Below are positions 1 to 9,998 of a stretch of DNA of 64,000 nucleotides, piece after piece (within the stretch, counting starts at the first letter, position 1; each line of letters begins with the position of its first letter). Below the pieces are notes generated by a model. It saw nothing but the letters and a program-made list of their open reading frames with translations. It was not told the DNA's origin and did not search any database. The position numbers and the translations under genes were made by a program. Source of the stretch: CF-167 sp963695195 (GTDB lineage Bacteria > Chloroflexota > Limnocylindria > QHBO01); the NCBI GenBank assembly GCA_963695195.1, contig CAVOGE010000007.1, positions 1,612,001 through 1,676,000 on the forward strand. Reading direction: 5' to 3'.

Positions 1-822
1 GCGGAACGAGGCGAGGGCGAGGTCGCCTGGCGCTGCCCCAATCCATGGTGCCCGGCGCAGCGGATCGGCGGCCTGCTGCATTTCACCGGCCGCGGTGGCA
101 TGGACGTCGAGGGCGCGGGGTACGCGGTGGTCAACCAGCTCGTGGAACGCGGCCTGCTCAACGAGCCGGCCGACCTGTACCGGCTCAGCGTCGAGACGCT
201 CGAGGGGCTGGACCGATTCGCCCGCAAGTCCGCGGAAAACCTGGCCGCCAGCATCGCGAATGCGCGGCGACGGCCGCTGGCGCGGATCCTCAACGCGCTC
301 GGCATCCCGCAGGTTGGTGAGCAGACCGCCATCGACCTCGCGGCCTGGCTCGCCGCCCAGGAGCCACGCCGCGACGACGAGGAGGAGGCCGCGTGGACAC
401 GTCGCGTCGCCGATCGGCTGCGGAGCGCAACCCCCGAGGAGCTGAGCGAGGTCTTTGGCATCGGTACCGTGGTGGCGGGGGAGATCGCGGCCTACTTCCG
501 CGGCGAGCACACGCGCGACACGCTCCACCACCTGCTCGACACCGGCGTGGTGGCCGAGGCGCCACCTCCCGGAACGGGCGCGGTGGCGGGCGGTCCGCTG
601 AAGGGCAAGACGCTGGTCGTGACCGGGACGCTGGCAGGCTTCAGCCGTCAGGAGGCGGAGGATGCGATCCGCGCCGCCGGCGGCCACTCCGCGGGATCGG
701 TCAGCGCCAGGACCGATTACCTGGTGGCCGGCGAGAAGGCAGGCAGCAAGCTGGCGGCCGCGGAGAAGTTGGGCGTGCCGGTACTCGACGAAGCGGGATT
801 CCGAGAGCTCCTCGGAGGGTGA
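1..822 (+). CDS. ligA: NAD-dependent DNA ligase, C-terminal part (5' end outside window)
   Basis: Seals nicks in duplex DNA using NAD+. Only the last 273 codons are present; the reading frame is open from base 1. The segment begins inside the zinc finger (last two Cys at residues 12 and 17, in RCPNPWCPAQ), continues with the typical HFTGRGGMDVEG stretch and helix-hairpin-helix repeats (about 35-165), and ends in a BRCT domain (about 190-273, starting GPLKGKTLVVTGTL). The adenylation domain lies upstream, outside the window. Domain order and the stop position fit a normal LigA C-terminus. It is followed by a convergent hydrolase gene. Confidence 0.95.
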   Translation, partial: AERGEGEVAWRCPNPWCPAQRIGGLLHFTGRGGMDVEGAGYAVVNQLVERGLLNEPADLYRLSVETLEGLDRFARKSAENLAASIANARRRPLARILNALGIPQVGEQTAIDLAAWLAAQEPRRDDEEEAAWTRRVADRLRSATPEELSEVFGIGTVVAGEIAAYFRGEHTRDTLHHLLDTGVVAEAPPPGTGAVAGGPLKGKTLVVTGTLAGFSRQEAEDAIRAAGGHSAGSVSARTDYLVAGEKAGSKLAAAEKLGVPVLDEAGFRELLGG

Positions 823-858
823 GCCGAGACCACTTGCCGGGCGGTTCGGCTACGCCTG

Positions 859-1728
859 TCACGCAGCGTTACCGTCGTGGTCACCGTCAGCGAGGAAGCG
901 CTCCACCAGGTCGTGGTAGCCATCGAAGTCGCTGCGCACCGCGTGTCCCGAGGTCGGATCGGCTTCCATCCGGGCACCGCGGATCAGCATGGCGACCTGC
1001 TCGGTCGAGGCGACCGGCACGATCTGGTCCTGTGCGCCGGCGATGATCAGCGTCGGAACGGAGATCTCGGCCAGCCGGTCGGTCACGAAGGAGGTCGGGT
1101 CGAGGGTGGCTCGCAGTTCGGCGATGAACCGATCCGGCGTCGATGGGTGAGGCTGGAAGCGCGGCTGCACCGCGAATGCCTCGGCATGGACGCTGCCTGC
1201 CGGTTTCAGCTGCAGCGCCAGGTGGGCGAAGAAGTCGGCCCACTCGCCGCGCTCTGCCAGGTCGAGCCACTGGGCCATCCGTCCGGTCATCGCCGAGTCG
1301 GGGGGCGTCTCGGAGGCAACCGAGGTGAGCACCAGCCGGGAGACAAGCTCGGGATGGTCGACGGCGAGCCACAGCGAGATGCGGCCGCCGCCCGATTCCG
1401 CCTCGATGGCCACCGGTGGCTCCAGGCCGCGCAGGCCGCGGATGGCGCGCGCCACGGCATCGGCCATGGCTCGCGGATGCATCAGGGTGGCGGTCACGGC
1501 GGGATCGTCGGGGACCGGCCGGCCAAGGACGATCACCGGTCGGCGATCGGTGCGCCGCATCCAGCGGCGCACGTGGGCGTGCTCCGTCCCGCTCAGCAGC
1601 CGCAGCCCGGTCTCCACGCCGCCGATGACGATCACCGGCCTGCCCGGTCCGCCGGGCAGCACCAGCGCCTCGATCCGCCCGCCTCGGATCGGGATGGCGA
1701 GTGCTCGGGGCTCGTCGGCCAGGGCCAT
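859..1728 (-). CDS. alpha/beta hydrolase
   Basis: 289-aa alpha/beta-hydrolase-fold protein. The nucleophile elbow is AESGGG, so the first Gly of the usual GxSxG is Ala; the acid is likely the Asp in GAQDQIVP and the base the His in SGHAVRSD near the C-terminus. No signal peptide is seen, so it should be cytosolic. Substrate unknown. It is divergent from gatC; no TANNNT element is obvious directly before its ATG. The family call is firm, the specific reaction cannot be told. Confidence 0.8.
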   Translation of the reverse strand: MALADEPRALAIPIRGGRIEALVLPGGPGRPVIVIGGVETGLRLLSGTEHAHVRRWMRRTDRRPVIVLGRPVPDDPAVTATLMHPRAMADAVARAIRGLRGLEPPVAIEAESGGGRISLWLAVDHPELVSRLVLTSVASETPPDSAMTGRMAQWLDLAERGEWADFFAHLALQLKPAGSVHAEAFAVQPRFQPHPSTPDRFIAELRATLDPTSFVTDRLAEISVPTLIIAGAQDQIVPVASTEQVAMLIRGARMEADPTSGHAVRSDFDGYHDLVERFLADGDHDGNAA

Positions 1729-1756
1729 GCGGCGAATCCTGCCAGATGACGCCTGC

Positions 1757-1762
1757 TAGCAT
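1757..1762 (+). promoter_or_regulatory. -10 element of gatC (leaderless type)
   Basis: TAGCAT lies 6 nt before the gatC ATG, so transcription should start at or next to the start codon. No Shine-Dalgarno is present. Confidence 0.6.
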
Positions 1763-1768
1763 CGGGCC

Positions 1769-2068
1769 ATGATCAGCCGATCCGACGTCGAGCACGTCGC
1801 CCGCCTCGCTCGACTGGGCCTGACTGAAGAAGAGCTCGACCGCATGGTGGGACAGCTGAGCCGCATCCTGGAGGCGGTCAACGTGCTGCAGAGCGTGGAT
1901 ACCAGCGCCATCGACCCGACCGCCCAGGTGATCGAACTCGAGAACGTGCTGCGCGACGATGTGGCGAGCGACGCCCAGCGCCTCAGCCGCGAGGCCGCGC
2001 TCGCCGGTGCTCCGCTGCGCGAAGGACCGATGCTGCGCGTGCCGGTCGTCCTCGAGGAGGGGCGCTAG
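1769..2068 (+). CDS. gatC: Asp-tRNA(Asn)/Glu-tRNA(Gln) amidotransferase subunit C
   Basis: 99-aa GatC, the small subunit that stabilises GatA in the GatCAB complex converting Glu-tRNA(Gln) and Asp-tRNA(Asn) to the correct amidated forms. The family pattern is visible: ISRSDVEHVARLARLGLTEEE at the N-terminus, and a C-terminal stretch with LREGPMLRVP. gatA follows after 2 nt; gatB is 5 kb away and has its own promoter. Start chosen because a -10 element lies 6 nt upstream. Confidence 0.95.
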   Translation: MISRSDVEHVARLARLGLTEEELDRMVGQLSRILEAVNVLQSVDTSAIDPTAQVIELENVLRDDVASDAQRLSREAALAGAPLREGPMLRVPVVLEEGR

Positions 2069-2070
2069 GC

Positions 2071-3579
2071 ATGCCCGTCGCCGGAGCCCTGCCGCTCGCA
2101 GATCGGACGATTGCCGAGGCGCGCAAGCTGCTGGATCGGCGCGAGGTGAGCTCCCGCGAGCTGACGCAGGCCTGCCTGGTGCGCATAGCGCGCGACGGTG
2201 AGGAGCTCAACACCTTCATCGCGATCGGGGAGGAGCGGGCGCTCGCCGCCGCGGACGCCGCGGACGCCGCCATTGCCGCCGGGGATGCTCGGCCCCTGCT
2301 CGGTATCCCGTACGCCCTCAAGGACATCTTCGTGACGCGCGCGCTCGACGACGCCGGGCAGCCGGACGGGGGACTCCCAACCACGGCCGGTTCGAAGATC
2401 CTGGCCGGCTACCGCTCGCCATACGCCTCGAGCGCCGAGGAGCGTTTGGGCGCGGCCGGCGCCGTCCTGCTGGGCAAGACCAACCTCGACGAGTTCGCGA
2501 TGGGCAGCTCAAACGAGAACAGCGCCTACGGGCCGGTTCGAAACCCGTGGGACCGGTCCACCGTGCCGGGCGGGAGCAGTGGCGGCTCGTCGGCCGCGGT
2601 CGCGGGGGGTCAGGCCTTCTTCGCCACTGGGACCGATACCGGCGGCTCGATCCGTCAGCCGGCCGCCCTCTCCGGGGTGGTCGGCATGAAGCCGACCTAC
2701 GGACGGGTGAGCCGCTACGGGATGGTCGCCTTCGCCAGCTCGCTCGACCAGTGCGGACCGCTCGGCCGCAGCGTCCGCGACGTGGCGACCGTGCTCGAGG
2801 CGCTCGCCGGACACGATCCGCGCGACTCCACCAGCGTGAACGTCCCGGTTCCCGACTACTCGGCCGCCCTGACCGGCGACGTGCGCGGATTGCGACTGGG
2901 CGTCCCGCGCGAGTACTTCGTGGCCGGCATGGAGCCCGGCGTCGAGGCATCGGTCCGGGCAGCCATCGGTGTCCTCGGGGGACTGGGCGCCGAAATCGTC
3001 GACGTGTCACTCCCCTCGACCGACAAGGGCCTGGCGACCTACTACATCATCACCCCGGCCGAGGCGAGCGCGAACCTGGCCCGCTACGACGGGGTCCGCT
3101 ACGGGGCGTCGGCCGGCAACGACGATCTGCTGACCAACTACCTTGCCACCCGCGGCGACGGCTTCGGCCCGGAGGTCAAGCGCCGCATCATCCTGGGCAC
3201 CTACGCCCTGTCGGCCGGCTACTACGACGCGTACTACGTGAAGGCGCAGCAGGTGCGCACCATGATCAAGGCCGAGTTCGATGCCGTCCTGGCCGATGTC
3301 GATGCGCTGCTTGCGCCAACGTCGCCCAGCGTGGCGTTCAAGATCGGCGCCAAGACCGACGACCCGTTGCTGATGTACCTCAATGACGCCTGCACGCTGC
3401 CGGTCAACATTGCCGGGCTGCCGGGGATATCGGTCCCGTCTGGTCTCGCCGATGGGCTGCCGGTCGGCTTCCAGGTGATCGGGCGCGCCTTCGGCGAGGA
3501 GACCGTCCTTCGCGTGGCCGATGCCTACGAGCGCGCCGCCGGCTTCTCCGACCTGCGCCCGCCGACCGCCCACGACTAG
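2071..3579 (+). CDS. gatA: Asp-tRNA(Asn)/Glu-tRNA(Gln) amidotransferase subunit A
   Basis: 502-aa amidase-signature enzyme that hydrolyses glutamine and channels ammonia to GatB. The catalytic Ser-cisSer-Lys set is present: Lys near residue 84 (PYALKDIF), the Gly/Ser-rich loop PGGSSGGSS near 166-174, and the nucleophile Ser in TDTGGSIRQPA near 195. Length is normal for GatA. It starts 2 nt after gatC, so the two are co-transcribed. Confidence 0.97.
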   Translation: MPVAGALPLADRTIAEARKLLDRREVSSRELTQACLVRIARDGEELNTFIAIGEERALAAADAADAAIAAGDARPLLGIPYALKDIFVTRALDDAGQPDGGLPTTAGSKILAGYRSPYASSAEERLGAAGAVLLGKTNLDEFAMGSSNENSAYGPVRNPWDRSTVPGGSSGGSSAAVAGGQAFFATGTDTGGSIRQPAALSGVVGMKPTYGRVSRYGMVAFASSLDQCGPLGRSVRDVATVLEALAGHDPRDSTSVNVPVPDYSAALTGDVRGLRLGVPREYFVAGMEPGVEASVRAAIGVLGGLGAEIVDVSLPSTDKGLATYYIITPAEASANLARYDGVRYGASAGNDDLLTNYLATRGDGFGPEVKRRIILGTYALSAGYYDAYYVKAQQVRTMIKAEFDAVLADVDALLAPTSPSVAFKIGAKTDDPLLMYLNDACTLPVNIAGLPGISVPSGLADGLPVGFQVIGRAFGEETVLRVADAYERAAGFSDLRPPTAHD

Positions 3580-3734
3580 CGTCGCCGCCGCCCGCGCGGC
3601 CGGCTTACCACGCATGGTGGTTCAACAGCACGCCGCCGCCCCGTTTGACGCTCAACAGGGTGCCGGCACCACTTCCCGTTGTACGCCGGCGCGCGAAACC
3701 CTTCATCGGGGCCCCTCACGCGTCGATGAACCAC

Positions 3735-3747
3735 GATACGTGGTATC
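3735..3747 (+). promoter_or_regulatory. small palindrome GATAC-GTG-GTATC upstream of a promoter
   Basis: Five-base arms around a 3-base centre, ending about 28 bp upstream of the -10 element at 3776. Its position just above the -35 region would suit an operator, but the motif is short and could be chance. Confidence 0.25.
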
Positions 3748-3775
3748 TCCTCGGGACCCAGCGCGGAACGAGGAC

Positions 3776-3781
3776 TAGACT
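3776..3781 (+). promoter_or_regulatory. -10 element (leaderless type)
   Basis: TAGACT lies 7 nt before the ATG at 3789. It supports that start over in-frame upstream ATGs at 3645 and 3726. The 209-nt gap after gatA holds nothing else but the small palindrome at 3735. Confidence 0.6.
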
Positions 3782-3788
3782 CGACGCG

Positions 3789-4370
3789 ATGGCCGAGATC
3801 AGCCACGTCCGCATCGCCGTGCCGGAGCAGGCGTCCCTGAACCGGCTTCTCCGCGAGGGTGGCTCGCAGCTGTTTCCGCAGTGGCTCTACGCCGAGCCGG
3901 GCGATGAGCCGCGGATCCTGTACTGGGGGCTGCGGAACGCACCCACCCAGATGCTCGACGTGCCCGACGATCCGGCACGCGCCGGCCTCTTCCCGCGCGC
4001 GATCGACGACTGGAGCGAGGCGCCACGGGGACTCGTGCTGGCCACGCTCGATGCCGAGCGCGCCATGGCCGACCTGGAGCCTGTCCTTGGGACTGACTGG
4101 CACGACGTCGGCATCGATCCCGTGCTCGGGGCGCGCTGCTGGAGGGTGGCACTCGAGCGAAGCGTCCTGGTCCTTGCCGAGCCGAGCACTGAGGGTTACG
4201 CGGCAGCCTGCCTGGCCCGCTTCGGCGAGGGGCCGATCGCCATGGCCCTCGACGGTCGGCAGACCGCAGGACGCAGCGTGACCACGAATCCGGTCGACGA
4301 TGGGCCGGCGGTGTGGGTCCGGATCGGGCCGCGGACGGCGCCCTTCCTCATGTTCGTCCTGGCGGGCTGA
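3789..4370 (+). CDS. hypothetical protein
   Basis: 193-aa soluble protein that I do not recognise. The opening AEISHVRIAVPE is reminiscent of a VOC/glyoxalase strand, and the next gene is a VOC protein, but no metal-ligand pattern can be followed through the rest. No signal peptide or membrane segment. Start at 3789 is chosen from the -10 element 7 nt upstream. Confidence 0.65.
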   Translation: MAEISHVRIAVPEQASLNRLLREGGSQLFPQWLYAEPGDEPRILYWGLRNAPTQMLDVPDDPARAGLFPRAIDDWSEAPRGLVLATLDAERAMADLEPVLGTDWHDVGIDPVLGARCWRVALERSVLVLAEPSTEGYAAACLARFGEGPIAMALDGRQTAGRSVTTNPVDDGPAVWVRIGPRTAPFLMFVLAG

Positions 4371-4460
4371 ACCCGACAGCGGCTCACCTTCCCCGTTGAC
4401 GAGCGGGCGGCGGCGGACCACGCTACGCGCAGCGCCCAGCGACAGGTGGGCGGGCCACAC

Positions 4461-4468
4461 GGGAGGTG
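4461..4468 (+). promoter_or_regulatory. ribosome binding site of the VOC gene
   Basis: GGGAGGTG lies 4 nt before the ATG at 4473. It is one of few clear Shine-Dalgarno sites in the window and decides the start. Confidence 0.6.
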
Positions 4469-4472
4469 CGTG

Positions 4473-4856
4473 ATGCTCGGTGATTTCCCCATGTCGGCGC
4501 GGCTCGCCGCGTCGGACATCGGTCGTGCGCGGACCTGGTACGAGGAGAAGCTCGGGCTGGTTCCGGAGCGCGAAGAGATGGGCGGGGCTGGGCTCTGGTA
4601 TCGGTGCGGCGCGACGTGGTTCTACCTGTACCAGACCGAGTCGGCTGGCACGGCCATGAACACGGTCGGTGGCTGGGAGCTGACCGGGATCGAGGCGGCC
4701 ATGACCGAGATGCGTTCACGCGGCGTGGTGTTCGAGGACTACGACTTCGGCGAGATGAAGACGGTCGACGGCCTGCTCACCGTTCCTCCCGGCTACAAGG
4801 CCGCGTGGTTCAAGGACAGCGAGGGGAACACGCTGGAGCTCACCGAGGTCCCGTAG
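4473..4856 (+). CDS. VOC family (glyoxalase/bleomycin-resistance fold) protein
   Basis: 127-aa single-domain VOC protein. It has the two beta-alpha-beta-beta-beta halves: RLAASDIGRARTWYEEKLGL at the start and a C-terminal AWFKDSEGNTLELTE strand carrying the usual terminal Glu metal ligand. Such proteins may be lyases, isomerases or dioxygenases, and the substrate cannot be told. The open frame extends to 4446, but the Shine-Dalgarno at 4461 supports the start at 4473. Confidence 0.8.
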   Translation: MLGDFPMSARLAASDIGRARTWYEEKLGLVPEREEMGGAGLWYRCGATWFYLYQTESAGTAMNTVGGWELTGIEAAMTEMRSRGVVFEDYDFGEMKTVDGLLTVPPGYKAAWFKDSEGNTLELTEVP

Positions 4857-4906
4857 CGGCCCGCACCCCTGGTCGCCACACCCGGCGCCGGGGCGTCGAC
4901 TCCTCC

Positions 4907-4912
4907 TAGACT
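4907..4912 (+). promoter_or_regulatory. -10 element (leaderless type)
   Basis: TAGACT, 7 nt before the ATG of the DUF1684 gene. Confidence 0.6.
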
Positions 4913-4919
4913 GGAGCCG

Positions 4920-5761
4920 ATGACCGCGATCAGCGTCGGAGCGCACGCAGAGCGAGTGACCGCCTGGCGCCGCCTCCGCGAGGACCGGCTGCGCAGCCCG
5001 CACGGCTGGCTGGCGCTCGTTGGGCTGCACTGGCTTGCGCCCGGCGAGAATCACTTCGGAGCCCATCCGGCCAACGAGATCGTGCTCCATGGGTCGGGGA
5101 TCGCGCCACGGGCCGGCACGCTGACCTGGAGCGAGGACCAGGTTCGACTCCAGCCCCACGAGGGTGCGGAGCTGCGGATCGGCGGGGATCCGGCCGCCGC
5201 CATGGCGCTGGCGGATGACCGCGACGGCGACCCGACCCTGCTGGACCTCGGTCCGCTGCGGATGCACCTGATCCGTCGCGGCGAGCGGATGGGGCTGCGG
5301 GTCCGCGACAGCGAGGCGCCCGTCCTGGCCGCATTCGCCGGCCTCGAGAGCTTCCCGATCGACCCGACATGGCGCGTGACCGCACAGTTCGAGCCGGCGG
5401 CTCCGGGGACCACCATCAAGATCGTGGACATCACCGGCGCCCCAACCCGTGAACCGACGCCGGGGACCGTCTGGTTCGAGCGCGACGGCGCGACGTGGCG
5501 CCTACGGGCACTGTCCGGAGGGGAAGACGGCACGCTCTGGCTCGTCTTCGGCGACCTGACAAACGGGCATGAGACCTACGGCGGCGGACGCTTCCTGTAC
5601 ACCGAGGCGCCGGCGGCCGACGGGTCGGTGGTTGCGGACTTCAACCTCGCATACAACCCGCCGTGCGTCTTCTCCCCGTACGCCACCTGCCCGCTGCCGC
5701 CGCAGCAGAACCGCCTGGCGCTGCGGATCGAGGCGGGGGAGCGGCGGTACACTTCGCCCCT

Positions 5762-5765
<4 letters not shown>
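4920..5765 (+). CDS. DUF1684 family protein
   Basis: 281-aa protein with the features of DUF1684: an N-terminal LVGLHWLAPGENHFG, a central PTPGTVWFERDGATWRL region, and the C-terminal NLAYNPPCVFSPYATCPLPP stretch, followed by QQNRLALRIEAGE. The family has no established function; no signal peptide is seen. Its stop overlaps the start of the aminotransferase gene (ATGA), so the two can be translated together, although the second gene also has its own -10. Confidence 0.85.
5748..5753 (+). promoter_or_regulatory. -10 element inside the DUF1684 gene, for the aminotransferase
   Basis: TACACT, 8 nt before the ATG at 5762. It lies within the last codons of the upstream gene and would give a leaderless internal transcript. 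Confidence 0.5.
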
Positions 5766-6967
<1,202 letters not shown>

Positions 6968-6980
6968 CCGATCGGGTTCG

Positions 6981-7751
6981 ATGTCCGCCCCTCCAAACAG
7001 CACCGTTGCCGGCTTCTCGCAGACCGCGGAGAACTACGCCGCGAGCATGGCGCCGTCGCTTGCCGTCGTGGCGGCCGAAGTCGTACGCCGTGCAGCGCTG
7101 CGGCCAGGGGAGCGAGTTGTCGACCTTGGCACCGGGACCGGTGCTGGAGCGGCCCTCGCGGTGGGTGAAGGGCGCGCGATCACGGGCGTCGATGGGGCAG
7201 CGGGCATGCTGGAGATCGCGCGTCGGACCGTGACCGGGGCGACCTTCGTCGAAGCAGACTACGGGGCGCTCCCCTTTGCGGACGCCTCATTCGACGTCGC
7301 CGTGGCCGTCCACTCGCTCCATTTCGCCGCGGAACCGGTCTCCGTCCTCACCGAGTGGCTACGGGTGACCGCCCCGGGCGGGCGTCTGTCGATCTCGGTG
7401 CCGGGGCCGCGGGCCGCGGCCTACTTCCCCGGCTTCGCCCGCGTGTACCGCCGCTACGCGGTGCGGCGTCGTGTCCCGATCGCTACAAGGACCGCGCTCA
7501 CCCGCTGGGCGCGCGCCGCAGGCTGGCGCAGCATCGCTACCGGCGCTGATCCGAACACCGTCATTCGCCTCGCCGATGCCGATGCCTTTGGCCGCTGGAT
7601 GCGCACCGGGTCACGCACGACGGCAACCGCGGGTTGGAGCGAGGAACGCTTCCTAGCCTTCGAGGCGGAACTGCTGGCGCTCGCGCCGCGCGCCGCCGAT
7701 GGGACGCTGGCGATCCCCTTCGGGAGCCTCTTCCTGACCGCTCGCCGCTGA
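6981..7751 (+). CDS. class I SAM-dependent methyltransferase
   Basis: 256-aa methyltransferase of the UbiE/Methyltransf_11 type. Motif I is RVVDLGTGTGAGAALAV (about residues 44-60), the acidic loop is GVDGAAGMLEIAR, and motif II/III are LPFADASFDVAVAV and VTAPGGRLSIS. The substrate is unknown. It follows the aminotransferase by 13 nt and is probably in the same transcript. Confidence 0.85.
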   Translation: MSAPPNSTVAGFSQTAENYAASMAPSLAVVAAEVVRRAALRPGERVVDLGTGTGAGAALAVGEGRAITGVDGAAGMLEIARRTVTGATFVEADYGALPFADASFDVAVAVHSLHFAAEPVSVLTEWLRVTAPGGRLSISVPGPRAAAYFPGFARVYRRYAVRRRVPIATRTALTRWARAAGWRSIATGADPNTVIRLADADAFGRWMRTGSRTTATAGWSEERFLAFEAELLALAPRAADGTLAIPFGSLFLTARR

Positions 7752-7755
7752 GGGG

Positions 7756-8175
7756 TCAGCGCGCGTGCTGGATGCAGGCGCGTGCGAAGGGGAGCAGTGC
7801 GCTTGGTCCCTGCTCGCCCACGCCCGTCGAGTCGGCAGAGAGCTCCATGCGTGGGTCTTCGGCGACCAGCCGCCAGATCCAGCGGGCGTCGCTGTTGTCC
7901 TCGTCGAACTGCGCATCGGTCTGGAGACGCAGACCTTTGACGCTGATCCAGCGCGTCAGCTGGCCGCGCAGCGACCAGGGCCCTTCGGGGTCTGAGCCGA
8001 CCGGGGCGTAGCTGTAATCGAGCAGACCGATATCGGTTGCCACCAGGATCCGCAGCCGCCCCGTGTCGGGGTTGATGGTGACATGTGCCGCATACTCGGC
8101 CGCGCCAAGCTCACCGAGCTGTCGTTGCAGGAGGCCGCGCGAGCGACCGAGGGAATCCCATTCACCGATCTTCAT
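7756..8175 (-). CDS. hypothetical protein
   Basis: 139-aa protein without a recognisable domain; it has strands such as RLRILVATDIGLLDYSYAP and a WSLRGQLTRWISVKGL segment. The frame is open for another 99 codons upstream, but the composition there is unlike protein and a -10 element lies 7 nt before the ATG at 8175, which sets the start. It converges with the methyltransferase (4-nt gap). Confidence 0.65.
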   Translation of the reverse strand: MKIGEWDSLGRSRGLLQRQLGELGAAEYAAHVTINPDTGRLRILVATDIGLLDYSYAPVGSDPEGPWSLRGQLTRWISVKGLRLQTDAQFDEDNSDARWIWRLVAEDPRMELSADSTGVGEQGPSALLPFARACIQHAR

Positions 8176-8182
8176 GCCGCGC

Positions 8183-8188
8183 AGGATA
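8183..8188 (-). promoter_or_regulatory. -10 element (leaderless type)
   Basis: TATCCT on the minus strand, 7 nt before the ATG at 8175. It fixes the start of the 139-aa protein. Confidence 0.6.
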
Positions 8189-8412
8189 GCGGGTGGCGCG
8201 GGCCGTCGGCTCGCCGTGTCAGGCTGGCGAGGCCGTCGGAACCCTGGCAGATTCCGACCGGGGCAGCACTGCCGAGCGTTTCGGGCACCAGGGCGCGCGA
8301 TGCTGCTTTCAGCCTGCACGAAGGCCGATTCGACACCCCCTCGCACCCGTAACGCGCACCTCATAGGAATCGGACAGTCCACGGCTCCCCGCCGGATCGC
8401 CGTGTCAGGAGC

Positions 8413-8452
8413 GTTCGTGCGTTCGTGCGGTCGTGCGGTCGTGCAACCGTGC
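8413..8452 (+). repeat. five 8-bp tandem units ending in CGTGC
   Basis: GTTCGTGC twice, GGTCGTGC twice, then AACCGTGC, with no spacers. The array lies in the 347-nt gap between the divergent 139-aa gene and gatB, about 58 bp above the gatB -10. The remainder of the gap shows nothing coding. Confidence 0.7.
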
Positions 8453-8509
8453 TGCATGAACGGCTCTGACACGGCGCATCCGCCCCAGGGCCGGGCAGCT
8501 CGCCCCCAC

Positions 8510-8515
8510 TACAAT
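8510..8515 (+). promoter_or_regulatory. -10 element of gatB (leaderless type)
   Basis: TACAAT, 7 nt before the gatB ATG. Confidence 0.65.
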
Positions 8516-8522
8516 CCGGCAC

Positions 8523-9998
8523 ATGGCCAGCACGACGCGGACACAGTACGAGACGGTCATCGGGATCGAGGTGCACGCCCAGCTGCGCACCGAATCGAAG
8601 ATGTTCTGCTCCTGCCCCACCGCACCAGCCCCCGGCGAAAGCGACGAGCCGAATACGCGTACGTGTCCCATCTGCCTGGGCATGCCCGGCACGCTGCCCG
8701 TGATCAACCGCAAAGCGGTTGAGCTGGTGATGCTCACGGGGCTCGCGCTGGAGTGCGAGATCCAGACCAAGGCGGTGCGTTTCGAGCGCAAGAACTACTT
8801 CTATCCCGACCTGCCAAAGGGCTACCAGATCAGCCAGTACGCGCTGCCCCTGGCGGCCAATGGGCGCCTGGTCGTGCCGGTCGCCGCGGAGGGGACCGAG
8901 GTGACCATCGGCATCACCCGGGCGCACCTCGAGGAGGACACCGCGCGGCTGCAGCATGGAGGTCGCGGTTACTCGCTGCTCGACTTCAACCGCGCCGGAC
9001 TGCCGCTCATGGAGATCGTCACCGAGCCCGATGTCCGCAGCCCAGCCCAGGCGCGGGCGTATGGCGAGACCCTGCGCGACGTCCTGCGCTACATCGGTGC
9101 AAGCGACGGCGACATGGAGAACGGCTCGATGCGGATCGAGGGCAACGTGAGCCTGAGACCGATGGGCACCGATCCCTTCGGCACCAAGGTCGAGGTCAAG
9201 AACCTCAACAGCTTCCGCTCCCTTGAGCGCGCCATGGAATTCGAGGTGGCGCGCCATGCCGAGGCGCTCGAGCGCGGCGAGCGACTCATCCAGGAGACGC
9301 GCGGCTGGCACGAGGACGAGGGTCGGACGATCAGCCAGCGCTCCAAGGAGGAGGCGAACGACTACCGATACTTCCCCGAGCCCGATCTGCCCCCCCTGCG
9401 CCCGTCGGCGGAGTGGGTGGCGCGGATCCGCGCTGGGCTGCCGGAATTGCCAGCGGCGCGCCGTGCGCGGTACACGGCGGAGCTGGGCCTCTCAGCGTAT
9501 GACGCCGGGGTGCTCGCCGCCGAGGTCAGCCTGGGCGAGTATTTCGATGCCGTGGTCGCGGCCGGCGTGGCGCCAAAGACGGCCGCCAACTGGCTGACCG
9601 GGGAGTTCAGCAGGCTGCTGAACCAGCGCGCCGCGGATGGCTTGCGCTCCGGAGCGGTGGGGCTGCGCCCGGCGGGCCTTGCCGAGCTGATCGGGGAGGT
9701 GGAAGCGGGCCGGGTTTCGGCGGCGAACGCCAAGGCCGTGCTGGCATCGGTCTTTGACTCCGGTGAGTCGCCCGCCGAGGTGATCGCGCGTGACGGGCTG
9801 GCTGTGGTAGGCGATGCGGACGCCATCGGCGCCGAAGTGGAGGCGGTGCTTGCCGAGTTCCCGACACAGGTTGCCGACTACCGGGCCGGCAAGTCGCAGC
9901 TGTTTGGGTTCCTGGTCGGCCAGGTGATGCGGCGAACCGCGGGTCGTGCCGATGCGAAGCTGGTCAACGAGGAGCTGCGCCGCCGCCTCGCTCGCTAG
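8523..9998 (+). CDS. gatB: Asp-tRNA(Asn)/Glu-tRNA(Gln) amidotransferase subunit B
   Basis: 491-aa GatB, which phosphorylates the mischarged aminoacyl-tRNA and transfers ammonia delivered by GatA. The N-terminal cradle domain starts YETVIGIEVHAQL. Zinc-type cysteines appear as CSCP and CPICLGMPG (about residues 27-52). The motif NYFYPDLPKGYQISQY and the C-terminal tail domain (QqY, about 345-490) are present. Unlike gatC-gatA, it is a separate unit with its own -10. Confidence 0.97.
   Translation: MASTTRTQYETVIGIEVHAQLRTESKMFCSCPTAPAPGESDEPNTRTCPICLGMPGTLPVINRKAVELVMLTGLALECEIQTKAVRFERKNYFYPDLPKGYQISQYALPLAANGRLVVPVAAEGTEVTIGITRAHLEEDTARLQHGGRGYSLLDFNRAGLPLMEIVTEPDVRSPAQARAYGETLRDVLRYIGASDGDMENGSMRIEGNVSLRPMGTDPFGTKVEVKNLNSFRSLERAMEFEVARHAEALERGERLIQETRGWHEDEGRTISQRSKEEANDYRYFPEPDLPPLRPSAEWVARIRAGLPELPAARRARYTAELGLSAYDAGVLAAEVSLGEYFDAVVAAGVAPKTAANWLTGEFSRLLNQRAADGLRSGAVGLRPAGLAELIGEVEAGRVSAANAKAVLASVFDSGESPAEVIARDGLAVVGDADAIGAEVEAVLAEFPTQVADYRAGKSQLFGFLVGQVMRRTAGRADAKLVNEELRRRLAR

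Noticed and set aside
2535..2550. tRNA T-loop-like GGTTCGAAACC inside gatA
   Set aside because: It is within conserved GatA coding sequence and no acceptor or anticodon stem can be built.
8413..8452. CRISPR-like repeats
   Set aside because: Units are 8 bp with no spacers and no cas genes nearby; simple tandem repeat.
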